Source: an uncultured Bacteroidales bacterium (lineage in GTDB: Bacteria > Bacteroidota > Bacteroidia > Bacteroidales > P3). Taken from it: DNA of 64,000 nt. Position numbers and translations under genes: made by a program. Below, piece after piece: positions 1 to 7,888 of the stretch (positions within the stretch are counted from its first letter, which is position 1; the number at the start of each line of letters is the position of its first letter). Below the pieces are notes generated by a model that was not told where the DNA came from, made no database searches, and saw nothing but the letters and a program-made list of their open reading frames with translations. The stretch is taken from NCBI GenBank assembly GCA_900317955.1, contig ONIP01000003.1, positions 1-64,000 of the forward strand, written 5' to 3'.

Positions 1-1359
1 GAAGCGTGGAAAATCAAGATGGTAGAACCCATTAAGAAATCCACCCGCGAACAACGCGAAAAATGGCTCAACGAAGCACACCAGAACGTGTTTATGCTGA
101 AGAGCGACTACGTCTACATCGACCTTCTGACCGACTCCGGCACCGGCGCCATGAGCGACCGCCAGTGGGCAGCTATGATGATGGGCGACGAGAGCTACGG
201 CGGTGCCCGCAGCTTCTATCACATGAAGGACACCATCACCGAGCTGACTGGTTTCGACTATGTCATCCCCACCCACCAGGGCCGTGCAGCCGAGAACGTG
301 CTGTTCAGCTACCTCGTGAAACCCGGCATGATTGTCCCCGGCAACGCCCACTTCGACACCACCAAGGGTCACATCGAGAGCCGCAAGGCTTTCGCCATCG
401 ACGTTACTGTCCGCGAGGCTTACGACACCCAGCTTGAAGTCCCCTTCAAAGGCAATGTCGATCTGGAGAAACTGGAGAAGATTCTGAAGGAGAACAAGGG
501 CAACGTACCTTTCATGGTACTTACCGTTACCAACAACACCGTGGGTGGCCAGCCCGTCAGCATGAAGAACATCCGCGAGACTTGCGAACTCTGCCACAAA
601 TACGGTGTGCCCGTCAACGTCGACAGTGCCCGCTTCATCGAGAACGCCTACTTCATCAAGACCCGCGAGGAAGGCTATGCCGACAAAACCCTGCGCGAGA
701 TCTGCAAGGAGATGTTCTCCTATGCCGATAGCATGACCATGAGCGCCAAGAAGGACGGCCTCGTGAACATGGGCGGTTTCATCGCTACCAATAAGAAAGA
801 GTGGTACGAAGGAGCCAAGATGTTCTGCATCCCCTTCGAAGGCTTCCTCACCTATGGTGGTATGAACGGCCGCGATATGGACGCTCTCGCCGTTGGTCTG
901 AAAGAGAACATTGAGTTCGAGATGGTCGAGACCCGCATCAAGCAGGTTCACTACCTTGCTGCCAAACTTGATGAGTATGGTATCCCCTATCAGCGTCCCG
1001 CCGGTGGCCACGCCATCTTCGTCGATGCCGACAAGGTGCTCACCAACATTCCCAAAGAGGAATTCCCCGCCCAGACCCTCACCTGCGAACTCTATCTTGA
1101 GGCCGGTATCCGTGCCTGCGAGATTGGCTACGTCCTGGCCGACCGCGACCCCGTGACCCGCGAGAACCGCTTCGGTGGCAACGATTTCGTCCGCCTCTGC
1201 ATCCCGCGCCGCGTTTACACCAACAACCACATGGACGTCATCGCCGCTGCCCTGAAGAACGTCTACGACCGCCGCAACGAAATCAAACGCGGTCTTGAGA
1301 TCACTTGGGAAGCCGAACTGATGCGCCACTTCACTTGCCAGTTCAAGCGCCTCGGCTAA
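1..1359 (+). CDS. tnaA: Tryptophanase, 5' end outside window
   Basis: This PLP enzyme splits L-tryptophan into indole, pyruvate and ammonia in the cytoplasm. The first ATG in the window is at 19, but the reading frame is open to base 1 and encodes EAWKIK just before MVEP. That matches the EPFRIRVIEP segment of E. coli TnaA, so the true start lies upstream and this is a partial gene. The lysine pair in SAKKD is visible; the second lysine (codon 751-753) should carry PLP. The C-terminal RACEIG segment resembles tryptophanase (RAVEIG) rather than tyrosine phenol-lyase (RSMERG), which is the closest alternative. The 3' end is complete and is followed by a strong terminator. Confidence 0.93.
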   Translation, partial: EAWKIKMVEPIKKSTREQREKWLNEAHQNVFMLKSDYVYIDLLTDSGTGAMSDRQWAAMMMGDESYGGARSFYHMKDTITELTGFDYVIPTHQGRAAENVLFSYLVKPGMIVPGNAHFDTTKGHIESRKAFAIDVTVREAYDTQLEVPFKGNVDLEKLEKILKENKGNVPFMVLTVTNNTVGGQPVSMKNIRETCELCHKYGVPVNVDSARFIENAYFIKTREEGYADKTLREICKEMFSYADSMTMSAKKDGLVNMGGFIATNKKEWYEGAKMFCIPFEGFLTYGGMNGRDMDALAVGLKENIEFEMVETRIKQVHYLAAKLDEYGIPYQRPAGGHAIFVDADKVLTNIPKEEFPAQTLTCELYLEAGIRACEIGYVLADRDPVTRENRFGGNDFVRLCIPRRVYTNNHMDVIAAALKNVYDRRNEIKRGLEITWEAELMRHFTCQFKRLG

Positions 1360-1385
1360 GAACACTTCTAATCCGAAACACTAAG

Positions 1386-1419
1386 GAGTTGGACGACACT
1401 ACGTCCAACTCTTTTTTTT
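1386..1419 (+). terminator. Intrinsic terminator after tnaA
   Basis: A 10-bp perfect stem (GAGTTGGACG pairing with CGTCCAACTC) with a 6-base loop is followed by eight T residues. It begins 27 bases after the tnaA stop codon. Confidence 0.93.
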
Positions 1420-1664
1420 CTTTCAAAAGGGCAGCGAAGATTGAACCACCTGAGACTCGTGCGCAGCCGCACAACTGCAATCCCTCCATATTATCGTTAG
1501 GCAAGTTGCCTTATGAATCCAGCATATCAACGATATTTCAACACTGCTCCGGCAATATTTCAACTGTGGTCCGACACTTTTATAGAGTTAATCTAACGTG
1601 TATGTATTGTTGAAATAGCGACTAATAGATGAAGCCATACCGAGATAAGAGATAGAGTTTAGAT

Positions 1665-1901
1665 GTGCAGACCGTCGGCAGCGACGATATGGTAGAGATA
1701 AGAATCCCCCGCAGTGATGACAACACGCTATATTCCATACGCGACAATATGTTCTACGAGCCTTACGACGAGCAGCGTTTCACTATAGGCGAAGGACAAC
1801 ACTTCCTAATAATCCTACCCGTCATGACCGAACTCAAATACCCCAAGGAGAAAGAGAGCCACCGCATCCAGATAGGCTTCACCGTTGCCGCTACAAAATA
1901 A
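1665..1901 (+). CDS. Short hypothetical ORF, possible gene remnant
   Basis: A 78-codon frame starts with GTG at 1665, or ATG at 1689. Codon choice resembles real genes here, with a mix of charged and aliphatic residues, but I recognise no family and see no clear promoter. It could be the 3' remnant of a longer gene, because the preceding 245 bases (1420-1664) hold only AT-rich, stop-filled sequence. Bases 1902-1971 also hold nothing recognisable. I am not sure it is expressed. Confidence 0.25.
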   Translation: MQTVGSDDMVEIRIPRSDDNTLYSIRDNMFYEPYDEQRFTIGEGQHFLIILPVMTELKYPKEKESHRIQIGFTVAATK

Positions 1902-1971
1902 AAAACTTTTGGTTTTTGTGCCATTATACTTTGGTTTTTTGTGCTACCTATTTGCAACATGTGGGGAAAAA

Positions 1972-2002
1972 ATCGACATGTCGATAAATTTGCTTATCTT
2001 TG
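1972..2002 (+). promoter_or_regulatory. fic promoter -7 box with upstream palindrome
   Basis: TATCTTTG at 1995-2002 matches the Bacteroidota -7 consensus TAnnTTTG. No TTTG sits at the usual distance. Instead a perfect 14-bp palindrome, ATCGACATGTCGAT (1972-1985), occupies the -33 region, so a dimeric regulator could bind over the promoter. That role is inferred from position only. Confidence 0.55.
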
Positions 2003-2032
2003 CAGCGTGAAAAAGTGAAACAACTAAAGAAA

Positions 2033-3055
2033 ATGTCGCCAGAGAATCGAGACCTATTATTGCAACTGCTTGAACGGCACCGAGCGTTAGGCATCGCTGA
2101 GCAGATAGACTATGACAAGTTCTATCTGTACTCTATCATTGTGCATTCCACCGCCATAGAGGGCAGTACGGTAACCGAGGTGGAGGCGCAACTGCTCTTC
2201 GACGAGGGCATCACCTCTAGCAAACGCACCCTATTGGAGCAACAGATGAACCTCGATCTCAAGGTGGCATACGAATATGGTCGCGAATGGATTAAGCTAC
2301 ACCAACCCATCACTATCGACTGGCTTATCTTGCTAGCCTCGAAAGTGATGGCACGCACTGGGAGCGAGTATAGTTCTATGGGTGGTAACTTCTCCGCTTC
2401 AAAAGGAGAACTGCGAAAGTTGAATGTTTCAGCTGGAATCGGCGGTAAGTCCTACATGTCCTATCTGAAAGTCCCTGAGCGTTTGGCAGCCTTTTGTGAA
2501 GAACTTAATAATCGTCGGAAAGCTATTGACACTACAGATGTCTGTTCTGTTTATGACCTCAGTTTCTGGGCACATTACGAGTTGGTTACCATCCACCCTT
2601 GGGCAGATGGCAATGGCCGCACCAGCCGCCTGTTGATGAACCTCCTACAAATGGAGTTCGGGGTTTTGCCCACCAAAGTGTTGAAAGAAGACAAAGCCAC
2701 CTATATCCAGGCTCTAATTGACACCCGCGAGAAAGAGGACATCACCATCTTCCAAAACTGCATGGCAAGCCTGCACATTCAGCACCTGAAGAACGATATT
2801 GACCAGTACTTAAATTCAACAACAGATACTACCCAAAAGACGCCAACGACTACCCAAAAGACACTAACAGCTACCCAAAAGGCGATTCTCGACTACCTGA
2901 AAGAGCATCCGAAAGCCACAAGACAAGAGGTGGCAGAATCCCTCGGCATTATCACCGAAAATGGTATCAAATACCATTTCAGCCGCTTACAGAAAATGGG
3001 CTACCTAATGCGCGAAGGCGGACGCAAACTTGGTCATTGGGTAGTGGCAGATTGA
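2033..3055 (+). CDS. Fic family protein with C-terminal winged helix
   Basis: Fic enzymes transfer AMP or a related group to target proteins. The core motif HPWADGNGR starts at residue 188, with catalytic H188. An inhibitory-helix motif S-x3-E-G is seen near residue 39 (S39, E43, G44), which suggests a class II, self-inhibited Fic protein. Residues of about 295-340 form a winged-helix DNA-binding domain after a linker of three TTQK/ATQK-type repeats. A longer frame from TTG at 2000 overlaps the -7 box, so I chose ATG 2033. It lies in a defence island next to DUF1016 and restriction genes, so a role in defence or toxin-antitoxin control is plausible but unproven. Confidence 0.85.
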   Translation: MSPENRDLLLQLLERHRALGIAEQIDYDKFYLYSIIVHSTAIEGSTVTEVEAQLLFDEGITSSKRTLLEQQMNLDLKVAYEYGREWIKLHQPITIDWLILLASKVMARTGSEYSSMGGNFSASKGELRKLNVSAGIGGKSYMSYLKVPERLAAFCEELNNRRKAIDTTDVCSVYDLSFWAHYELVTIHPWADGNGRTSRLLMNLLQMEFGVLPTKVLKEDKATYIQALIDTREKEDITIFQNCMASLHIQHLKNDIDQYLNSTTDTTQKTPTTTQKTLTATQKAILDYLKEHPKATRQEVAESLGIITENGIKYHFSRLQKMGYLMREGGRKLGHWVVAD

Positions 3056-3060
3056 GATGG

Positions 3061-3177
3061 AGCATCAATATAGCGCAGTACATGACCGAGTTGCCATCCA
3101 AGGAGCTGCTGCAACGCCAGCTGCACAAAGGCCTGGAGGCCGCCCGCCAACACTGGGAGAATCGCACTGACAGTTAA
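3061..3177 (+). pseudogene. Detached C-terminal tail of a DUF1016/YhcG nuclease
   Basis: The frame from 3061 to the TAA at 3175 encodes INIAQYMTELPSKELLQRQ and onward to ENRTDS. This is the typical end of a DUF1016 (YhcG-type PDDEXK) protein, with no body in front of it: it starts just after the fic stop. It closely resembles bases 4164-4239 at the end of the next gene, which has lost the INIAQYMTELP part. The two copies look like the products of duplication and recombination. Confidence 0.75.
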
Positions 3178-3190
3178 TTTCAGAATAAGA

Positions 3191-3222
3191 TTTGATTGAT
3201 TCGGATTTAATTCGTAAATTTG
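3191..3222 (+). promoter_or_regulatory. Promoter of the DUF1016 gene
   Basis: TTTG (3191-3194), 20 bases, then TAAATTTG (3215-3222), matching the Bacteroidota housekeeping promoter. It decides the start of the next gene, because the longer frame beginning at 3192 would start inside it. Confidence 0.8.
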
Positions 3223-3251
3223 CAAACAAAAAAATAGCTAACAACTATCTA

Positions 3252-4265
3252 ATGGCAGACAGCATAACTATACAGAACAACAATATTATGCCGTTGGTTG
3301 ACGACTTGCGGCAGATAATCAATCAGACGCGCAACCGCGTGGCCGTCAATGTCAATGCCGAACTCACCCTGATGTATTGGCATATCGGTGAACGCATCAA
3401 TAGAGAGGTACTTGGAAACGAACGCGCTGAATACGGAAAGCAAATTGTGTCGGCTGTGTCGGCACAATTGCAGTCAGAATTTGGGAAAAAGGGATTTGAA
3501 CCCCGTAGCATCTGGCGGATGATGCAATTCGCTCAAGAGTTTCCAGAGTTTGAAATAGTGTCGACAGTGTCGGCACAATTGACGTGGTCACATATAACAG
3601 AGATATTACCCTTAAAGAACGACCTTCAACGGGAATTCTACCTGACGTTGGCAGCCTCCGAAAGATGGTCTATTCGGCAGCTGCGCAAAGAGATTGACGG
3701 CATGCTCTATGAGCGTACCGCCATAGCGACAAAGCCCGACGAGCTTATCAAACAGGAGCTGACGGAACTGCGGGAGAACAACGTCCTCACCCCCGACCTA
3801 GTCTTTAAGAGTCCTTATTTCTTGGAGTTCACAGGGCTGAAAGGAATGTACAGCGAGAAAAGCCTTGAAGACAGCCTTGTGGCGCACTTGGAGCAGTTTA
3901 TATTGGAGTTGGGTAATGGGTTCACCTTCGTCGAGCGGCAGAAACGGATGATTATCGACGGCGAGGATTTCTACCTCGACTTGCTTTTCTATCATCGCAG
4001 GTTGCACCGCCTGATAGCCATCGACTTGAAACTTGGCAAATTCAAGTCGCAGTACAAAGGCCAGATGGAGTTGTATCTGCGTTGGCTCGAAGCCCACGAG
4101 ATGGAGCCTGGCGAGGAGCAGCCCCTTGGGTTGTTGCTCTGCACCGAAGGTGGCGACGAGCAGAGAGCTGCTGCAACGCCAGATACACAAAGGCTTGGAG
4201 GCCGCCCGCCAGCGTTGGGAAAACCGCACGGAGGGCTGACTGCTAAAGATTGTTTTGATGAATAA
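3252..4265 (+). CDS. DUF1016/YhcG-type PDDEXK nuclease, altered C terminus
   Basis: The N-terminal half (about residues 10-130) matches the DUF1016_N fold, including the stretch ending YWHIGERIN. The C-terminal half holds a PDDEXK nuclease core: DGEDFYLDLLFYHRRL followed by AIDLKLGKF. Such proteins often sit in restriction and defence islands. ATG 3252 was chosen because the upstream frame overlaps the promoter. The normal end is broken: after TEGGDEQ about 25 residues are deleted and the frame shifts, so the protein ends in an unrelated tail (RAAATPDTQ...). The lost reading frame (ELLQRQ to ENRTEG) is still present at 4164-4239. The nuclease core is intact, so activity is possible. Confidence 0.8.
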   Translation: MADSITIQNNNIMPLVDDLRQIINQTRNRVAVNVNAELTLMYWHIGERINREVLGNERAEYGKQIVSAVSAQLQSEFGKKGFEPRSIWRMMQFAQEFPEFEIVSTVSAQLTWSHITEILPLKNDLQREFYLTLAASERWSIRQLRKEIDGMLYERTAIATKPDELIKQELTELRENNVLTPDLVFKSPYFLEFTGLKGMYSEKSLEDSLVAHLEQFILELGNGFTFVERQKRMIIDGEDFYLDLLFYHRRLHRLIAIDLKLGKFKSQYKGQMELYLRWLEAHEMEPGEEQPLGLLLCTEGGDEQRAAATPDTQRLGGRPPALGKPHGGLTAKDCFDE

Positions 4266-4284
4266 GAAAAGATTCGTATCTTTG
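4254..4284 (+). promoter_or_regulatory. Strong promoter, apparently of the interrupted restriction operon
   Basis: TTTG (4254-4257), exactly 19 bases, TATCTTTG (4277-4284): a perfect Bacteroidota promoter. Its transcript would start near 4291 and run into the structured leader. No gene of its own follows before the integrated element, so I infer that it once drove the methylase gene now at 11619. Confidence 0.8.
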
Positions 4285-4373
4285 CAAATGAAATAACAAC
4301 TAAAAAGACAACATATCGAAACAAAGAAAAAAGAAGATAGATAACATATTATAAAGCGTTTTCGCTCTAAACT

Positions 4374-4506
4374 GCCATCTTGAAGTTCCACAATCAAGCC
4401 CCAGTGTAGTAAAGCGTAACGCTCACGAGAAATCGTGGGCTTTACTTACATGCTGGGCAGGTCGTGGAACACCTAAGATGGCGTAAGATAAAGTTCCACG
4501 TTTTTC
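4374..4506 (+). ncRNA. Structured leader RNA with a competing terminator hairpin
   Basis: A long imperfect hairpin is built from GCCATCTT (4374-4381) with AAGATGGC (4475-4482), GTTCCAC (4385-4391) with GTGGAAC (4464-4470), AGTAAAGC (4408-4415) with GCTTTACT (4439-4446), and CTCACGA (4422-4428) with TCGTGG (4433-4438). CGTGGAAC (4463-4470) can instead pair with GTTCCACG (4493-4500), which is followed by TTTTTC and so forms a terminator. The two folds exclude each other, as in attenuators and riboswitches. No RNA family is recognised; a miniature element with inverted ends is the alternative. Confidence 0.55.
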
Positions 4507-4511
4507 TTATG
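4490..4511 (+). repeat. Left attachment site (attL core)
   Basis: AAAGTTCCACGTTTTTCTTATG matches the right copy at 20 of 22 positions. It overlaps the 3' arm and T-run of the leader terminator. Confidence 0.8.
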
Positions 4512-4564
4512 TATTTTGCAAAAAGAAAGCAACAGCAAAACAAAAACACAATAAAATAAGGAGT

Positions 4565-4590
4565 TGCACCAGATCTTGGGTGCATTTTTT
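4565..4590 (+). terminator. Terminator just inside the left end of the element
   Basis: TGCACC (4565-4570) pairs with GGTGCA (4579-4584), followed by six T residues. It would stop transcription entering from the leader promoter before the integrase promoter. Confidence 0.75.
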
Positions 4591-4630
4591 GTTGCTTGTT
4601 TTCTGTTGTTTATGCTTTTTTACTACATTT

Positions 4631-4649
4631 TTTGTTACTATTTTGTTAC
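4631..4649 (+). repeat. Paired TTTGTTAC sites, left arm
   Basis: TTTGTTACT occurs at 4631 and 4642, 11 bp apart. An inverted copy (GGTAACAAATC) is at 4681-4691. The same pair with the same spacing is found near the right end, which suggests integrase arm-binding sites. Confidence 0.6.
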
Positions 4650-4675
4650 TCATTCAGAAAAATGTTGTATATTTG
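4642..4675 (+). promoter_or_regulatory. Probable integrase promoter
   Basis: TATATTTG (4668-4675) is a good -7 box 30 bases before the integrase ATG. The nearest TTTG (4642-4645) is 22 bases upstream and lies inside the second arm-type repeat, so integrase binding could repress its own gene. Confidence 0.6.
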
Positions 4676-4705
4676 CACTTGGTAACAAATCAAAATAGTG
4701 ACATT

Positions 4706-5845
4706 ATGGCAAAGACACCCAAGAAAGCAAAGGAACCCATTAGGCTGCGGTTTAAGGAACTGGCAGACGGCAACAGGAGCATTTACCTTGACACATACAG
4801 GAACGGCAAAAGAAAGTATGAGTTTCTGAAACTCTACCTTGTACCTGAAACAACCCCCTTGCAGAAGAAATTGAACGCTGATACCATGAAAGCGGCAAAC
4901 GCTATAAAGGCACAGCGTATTATTGAACTGGCCAACGATGAGGCGGGTATTAAGAACACCCAGCGTGGAAAGATGTTGCTTGTTGACTGGCTAAACCACT
5001 ACAAGGAACTGAAAGAGGACAAAAGCGAGGGCTTGCAGCAGCAAATAAACTATACTATTACACTGGTAAAGGAGTATGAGGGCGACAAAACCCGCCTATG
5101 CGACATTGACAAAGAATATTGCAGGGGCTTTTTGCACTATATAACAGGAGTGTATGAAACCACCACTGGAAAGCATTTAGAGCCGACCACGGCACATAAT
5201 TATTACACAGTGCTAAATAGTGCCTTGAACGAGGCAGTAAGGCGTGAATACATTGCAAAAAACCCGTTTCAGACGATACCGACAACCGACAAAATAAAGA
5301 TACCTGAAAGCAAAAGAACTTACTTAACGGTTGATGAGGTGAAAGCCCTGATTGCTACACCTTGCAGAAATGAGGCTATCAAACAGGCGTATTTATTCAG
5401 TGTCTATTGCGGTTTGAGAATTAGCGATGTTGAGCGGCTGCGGTGGAGTGACATTGTGAACGATGGCGGGCAGTTGAGGGCAACACTTATACAGAAAAAG
5501 ACAAAAAACCCGCTGTATGTACCGCTTTCAAAACACGCTGTGCTGTATTTGCCCGATAGAGGAACGGCAGCGGCGACAGATACCATTTTTAAACTACCCT
5601 CACAACTGACAATAAACAATGTGTTGAGGCAGTGGGCAGCGGCGGCGGGCATAACAAAGAACGTCACATTTCACACTGCAAGACATACAGCAGCAACAAT
5701 GATGTTGACAGCAGGGGCAGAACTGTACACTGTGAGTAAGATATTGGGGCATTCAGAGGTGAGAACCACACAGATATATGCAAAGATAATTGACAAAAAG
5801 AAAGATGAGGCCGTGAGCCTTGTTGATAATCTTTTCAACGACTAA
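4706..5845 (+). CDS. Tyrosine recombinase (integrase) of the element
   Basis: This phage-type site-specific recombinase is expected to integrate and excise the element at the 22-bp att sites. The N-terminal region carries an arm-binding domain, then a SAM-like core-binding domain (about 90-200), then the catalytic domain. Catalytic residues are visible: R238 (GLRISD), H323 and R326 (HTARH), H349 (LGHSE) and the nucleophile Y358 (IYAKI). At 379 residues it has the usual length for Bacteroidales elements. I chose ATG 4706 because the longer frame from 4580 runs through the promoter and terminator. The next gene starts 12 bases after its stop. Confidence 0.93.
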   Translation: MAKTPKKAKEPIRLRFKELADGNRSIYLDTYRNGKRKYEFLKLYLVPETTPLQKKLNADTMKAANAIKAQRIIELANDEAGIKNTQRGKMLLVDWLNHYKELKEDKSEGLQQQINYTITLVKEYEGDKTRLCDIDKEYCRGFLHYITGVYETTTGKHLEPTTAHNYYTVLNSALNEAVRREYIAKNPFQTIPTTDKIKIPESKRTYLTVDEVKALIATPCRNEAIKQAYLFSVYCGLRISDVERLRWSDIVNDGGQLRATLIQKKTKNPLYVPLSKHAVLYLPDRGTAAATDTIFKLPSQLTINNVLRQWAAAAGITKNVTFHTARHTAATMMLTAGAELYTVSKILGHSEVRTTQIYAKIIDKKKDEAVSLVDNLFND

Positions 5846-5857
5846 CAGCGGGTACTA

Positions 5858-7318
5858 ATGAAAGACAGCAACCAACAGCAACCGAGCCAACAATGGCAAG
5901 GATTACAGGCCAAATTTGAGGCATTGTGTGATGAGCAAGAAAGAATATACAACCCCCAATTTGAGGCCATATTTGCAGCCCTGTTTGATATAGATGAGGG
6001 GCAGCGGGCAGTATACAATACAAGCGGTTGGAATATGGGGCAACCATTACCCGACAAAGCCGATGAGGCGTTAATTACCCAAGCAATAAACAAGGCTGGG
6101 TATGCAAAGAAAAAGGCCATAGCCGAGGGCTTTTTGAGGTATGCAAACACGGTGATTGAGGGCAAGCGATTACAGGCAGAAATGGCAACACAGAATATCA
6201 AAGAGCTGTCACCGCCACAACCCCCTGTTGTGGCTGGCTGGGTGTTTAAACCAGCGACCATTATTGCCCCTGTGGAGTTGCACGACACTATTAACAAGGC
6301 TGTGTATGATGCAGCATTAAAGGGAATGTTTGACTGTATAACAGACATGGCCGATGCGGGTATTGATGAGCTGTTGGATGAGCTGTTAATGGCCGAGGCG
6401 TTTAATGTGCCTTGCAGCCTCACACACTACACCGAGGAATTGAGAAAATACAACGTGATATTAGGGCAACACGCTTTCTTTGATAGGGATTGCACACTGT
6501 TATTGCTGGCCACCCTCAAAGAGGCCGTTTTGAGCCTCAAAGAGAACACAGACTACCCCAACAGATTAAAGAAAGCCATTGCCGACATAGTGAAACGCTT
6601 TGATGATGTGAAAGTGTGGGGCATATTCTTTCAAATACTGATACTGCAGGGGCTGTGTGATATGCTGGAAAGGCTGGATATTAACGAGGGTGAAAGCGGA
6701 TTTGATGAGGCACAGGCTTTCTATAACTGGGCTTTTGAAATGTTGGTTGAAAAAGAATATTGGTATGCTTGTGTTTCCTCCATGACATACAGCGATGGTG
6801 ATTTGCTGCGGTTAAAACCGTTGTGTGCATACCTGATGAATACCACGGCGGGGCAGTTGGTACAACGGCACCTCACACAGAAACCGCAGCAACAAGATAT
6901 AGGCGGCAGCACTGACCAACCCCTCACAAAGCATTTTGGATGTAACAGGACTGATGACACATTGGAACTGATACTTGAAGCCCTTAAAACAGCCGACAGG
7001 AGAAACAAGCCATATTTGCCCGCTGACACCACGGCGGCGGCTTGGCTGTATGTGTGTAAGGGTACACAGACAAACAAGCCTGTAACACCGTTAAATTGGC
7101 TTGGGAGCCAAAACGAGTTGGCACTACTGGTTGAAAAGCTGTTTGGTTCATATTGGGAAACCGCAAAGGCCTGTTTCAGGATAAAAGGGAAAGAACCTAA
7201 TGTAAAGTCCATGACCAACGACAGGAGCAAGATAAAAAGCGGCAGAAAAAATGAGCCAAAAAAACACAAAAGATTGCTCAATATTCTGAATATTGGCAGT
7301 ATGGCGGGAAAGAAATAG
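5858..7318 (+). CDS. Unknown element protein with RteC-like C-terminal motif
   Basis: A 486-residue soluble protein of unknown function. Most of it is predicted helical and rich in Ala and Leu. Near residues 405-425 it has TPLNWLGSQNELALLVEKL, which resembles the 'xWxGSxxxLxxLI' segment of RteC-type proteins of Bacteroides conjugative elements; I regard this as a weak likeness. The C terminus is very basic (KSGRKNEPKKHKR), which could contact DNA. It starts 12 bases after the integrase stop, so it is probably co-transcribed, and a terminator follows. A regulator of excision or of replication is the best guess. Confidence 0.6.
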   Translation: MKDSNQQQPSQQWQGLQAKFEALCDEQERIYNPQFEAIFAALFDIDEGQRAVYNTSGWNMGQPLPDKADEALITQAINKAGYAKKKAIAEGFLRYANTVIEGKRLQAEMATQNIKELSPPQPPVVAGWVFKPATIIAPVELHDTINKAVYDAALKGMFDCITDMADAGIDELLDELLMAEAFNVPCSLTHYTEELRKYNVILGQHAFFDRDCTLLLLATLKEAVLSLKENTDYPNRLKKAIADIVKRFDDVKVWGIFFQILILQGLCDMLERLDINEGESGFDEAQAFYNWAFEMLVEKEYWYACVSSMTYSDGDLLRLKPLCAYLMNTTAGQLVQRHLTQKPQQQDIGGSTDQPLTKHFGCNRTDDTLELILEALKTADRRNKPYLPADTTAAAWLYVCKGTQTNKPVTPLNWLGSQNELALLVEKLFGSYWETAKACFRIKGKEPNVKSMTNDRSKIKSGRKNEPKKHKRLLNILNIGSMAGKK

Positions 7319-7344
7319 AACCGATAACAACCGATATTTACAGC

Positions 7345-7395
7345 ACAGAACAGCCAACAATGTTTAACAATGACATTGTAGTCTGTTCTGTTTTT
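7345..7395 (+). terminator. Terminator closing the integrase operon
   Basis: ACAGAACAG (7345-7353) pairs with CTGTTCTGT (7383-7391), followed by a T-rich tract. The loop contains a smaller AATG/CATT hairpin. Confidence 0.7.
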
Positions 7396-7469
7396 ATATA
7401 CTGATGCATAAAATTTTGTATTTTCATTGTTGGTTGTTGTTTGCTTTTTTACTTTTCCAAAAATTGTTG

Positions 7470-7477
7470 TATATTTG
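7470..7477 (+). promoter_or_regulatory. -7 box for the second element operon
   Basis: TATATTTG fits the Bacteroidota -7 consensus. No well-placed TTTG is present (the nearest is at 7440-7443, 26 bases away), so the promoter may need an activator. It would produce a leader of about 100 bases before the ATG at 7589. Confidence 0.5.
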
Positions 7478-7498
7478 CATATGAAACTTCACAGGTAC

Positions 7499-7574
7499 AT
7501 TGCAGCAGCCCGATGAGGTTTCAGGACAAAGACGGGGGAGCCGCTGCAACTCACCCCTGACAGTCCAAACCTCA
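7499..7574 (+). ncRNA. Structured leader with potential pseudoknot
   Basis: Two interleaved pairings are possible: TTGCAGC (about 7499-7505) with GCTGCAA (about 7543-7549), and GAGGTTT (about 7515-7521) with AAACCTC (about 7568-7574). Interleaving pairs of this type form an H-type pseudoknot. The second strand ends 14 bases before the start codon of the HTH gene. A regulatory role is inferred from position. Confidence 0.35.
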
Positions 7575-7588
7575 ATAAAAAAAATAAA

Positions 7589-7888
7589 ATGGATGAGGTT
7601 TTACAACAGTTGCAGGAACTGAAACAACTTGCAGTTTTAGGAGCAAAGAACGTTCTGAATATGGACGATGTTTGCTTGCTCGCTGGATTTAGCAAAAGCC
7701 ACCTCTACAAACTGGTATGGAGCAAGAAAATACCATACTACAAAAGCGAGGGCGGCAAAATGACCTACTTTAATAAACAGGAGGTTGAGAACTGGCTACT
7801 GGCCTACCGAGTGCCTACTGAGGCAGAACTGGAGCAGAAAGCCATTGCCCATTGTGTGACCAACGACAGGAAAGGAGCAAGAAGATGA
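7589..7888 (+). CDS. Excisionase-like helix-turn-helix protein
   Basis: A 99-residue DNA-binding protein of the HTH_17/excisionase type common on Bacteroidales mobile elements. The helix-turn-helix covers about residues 29-72: MDDVCLLAGFSKSHLYKLV, then KKIPYYKSEGGKMTYF and a following helix with NWL. Residues 1-20 may form a short coiled coil. Such proteins bend DNA to direct the integrase towards excision, and many also control transcription. It is the first gene of the operon after the structured leader, and its stop overlaps the next start (ATGA), which indicates translational coupling. Confidence 0.8.
   Translation: MDEVLQQLQELKQLAVLGAKNVLNMDDVCLLAGFSKSHLYKLVWSKKIPYYKSEGGKMTYFNKQEVENWLLAYRVPTEAELEQKAIAHCVTNDRKGARR

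Noticed and set aside
4374..4500. Retron or group II intron RNA before the integrase
   Set aside because: No reverse transcriptase is present in the window, and the hairpin lacks a recognisable domain V.
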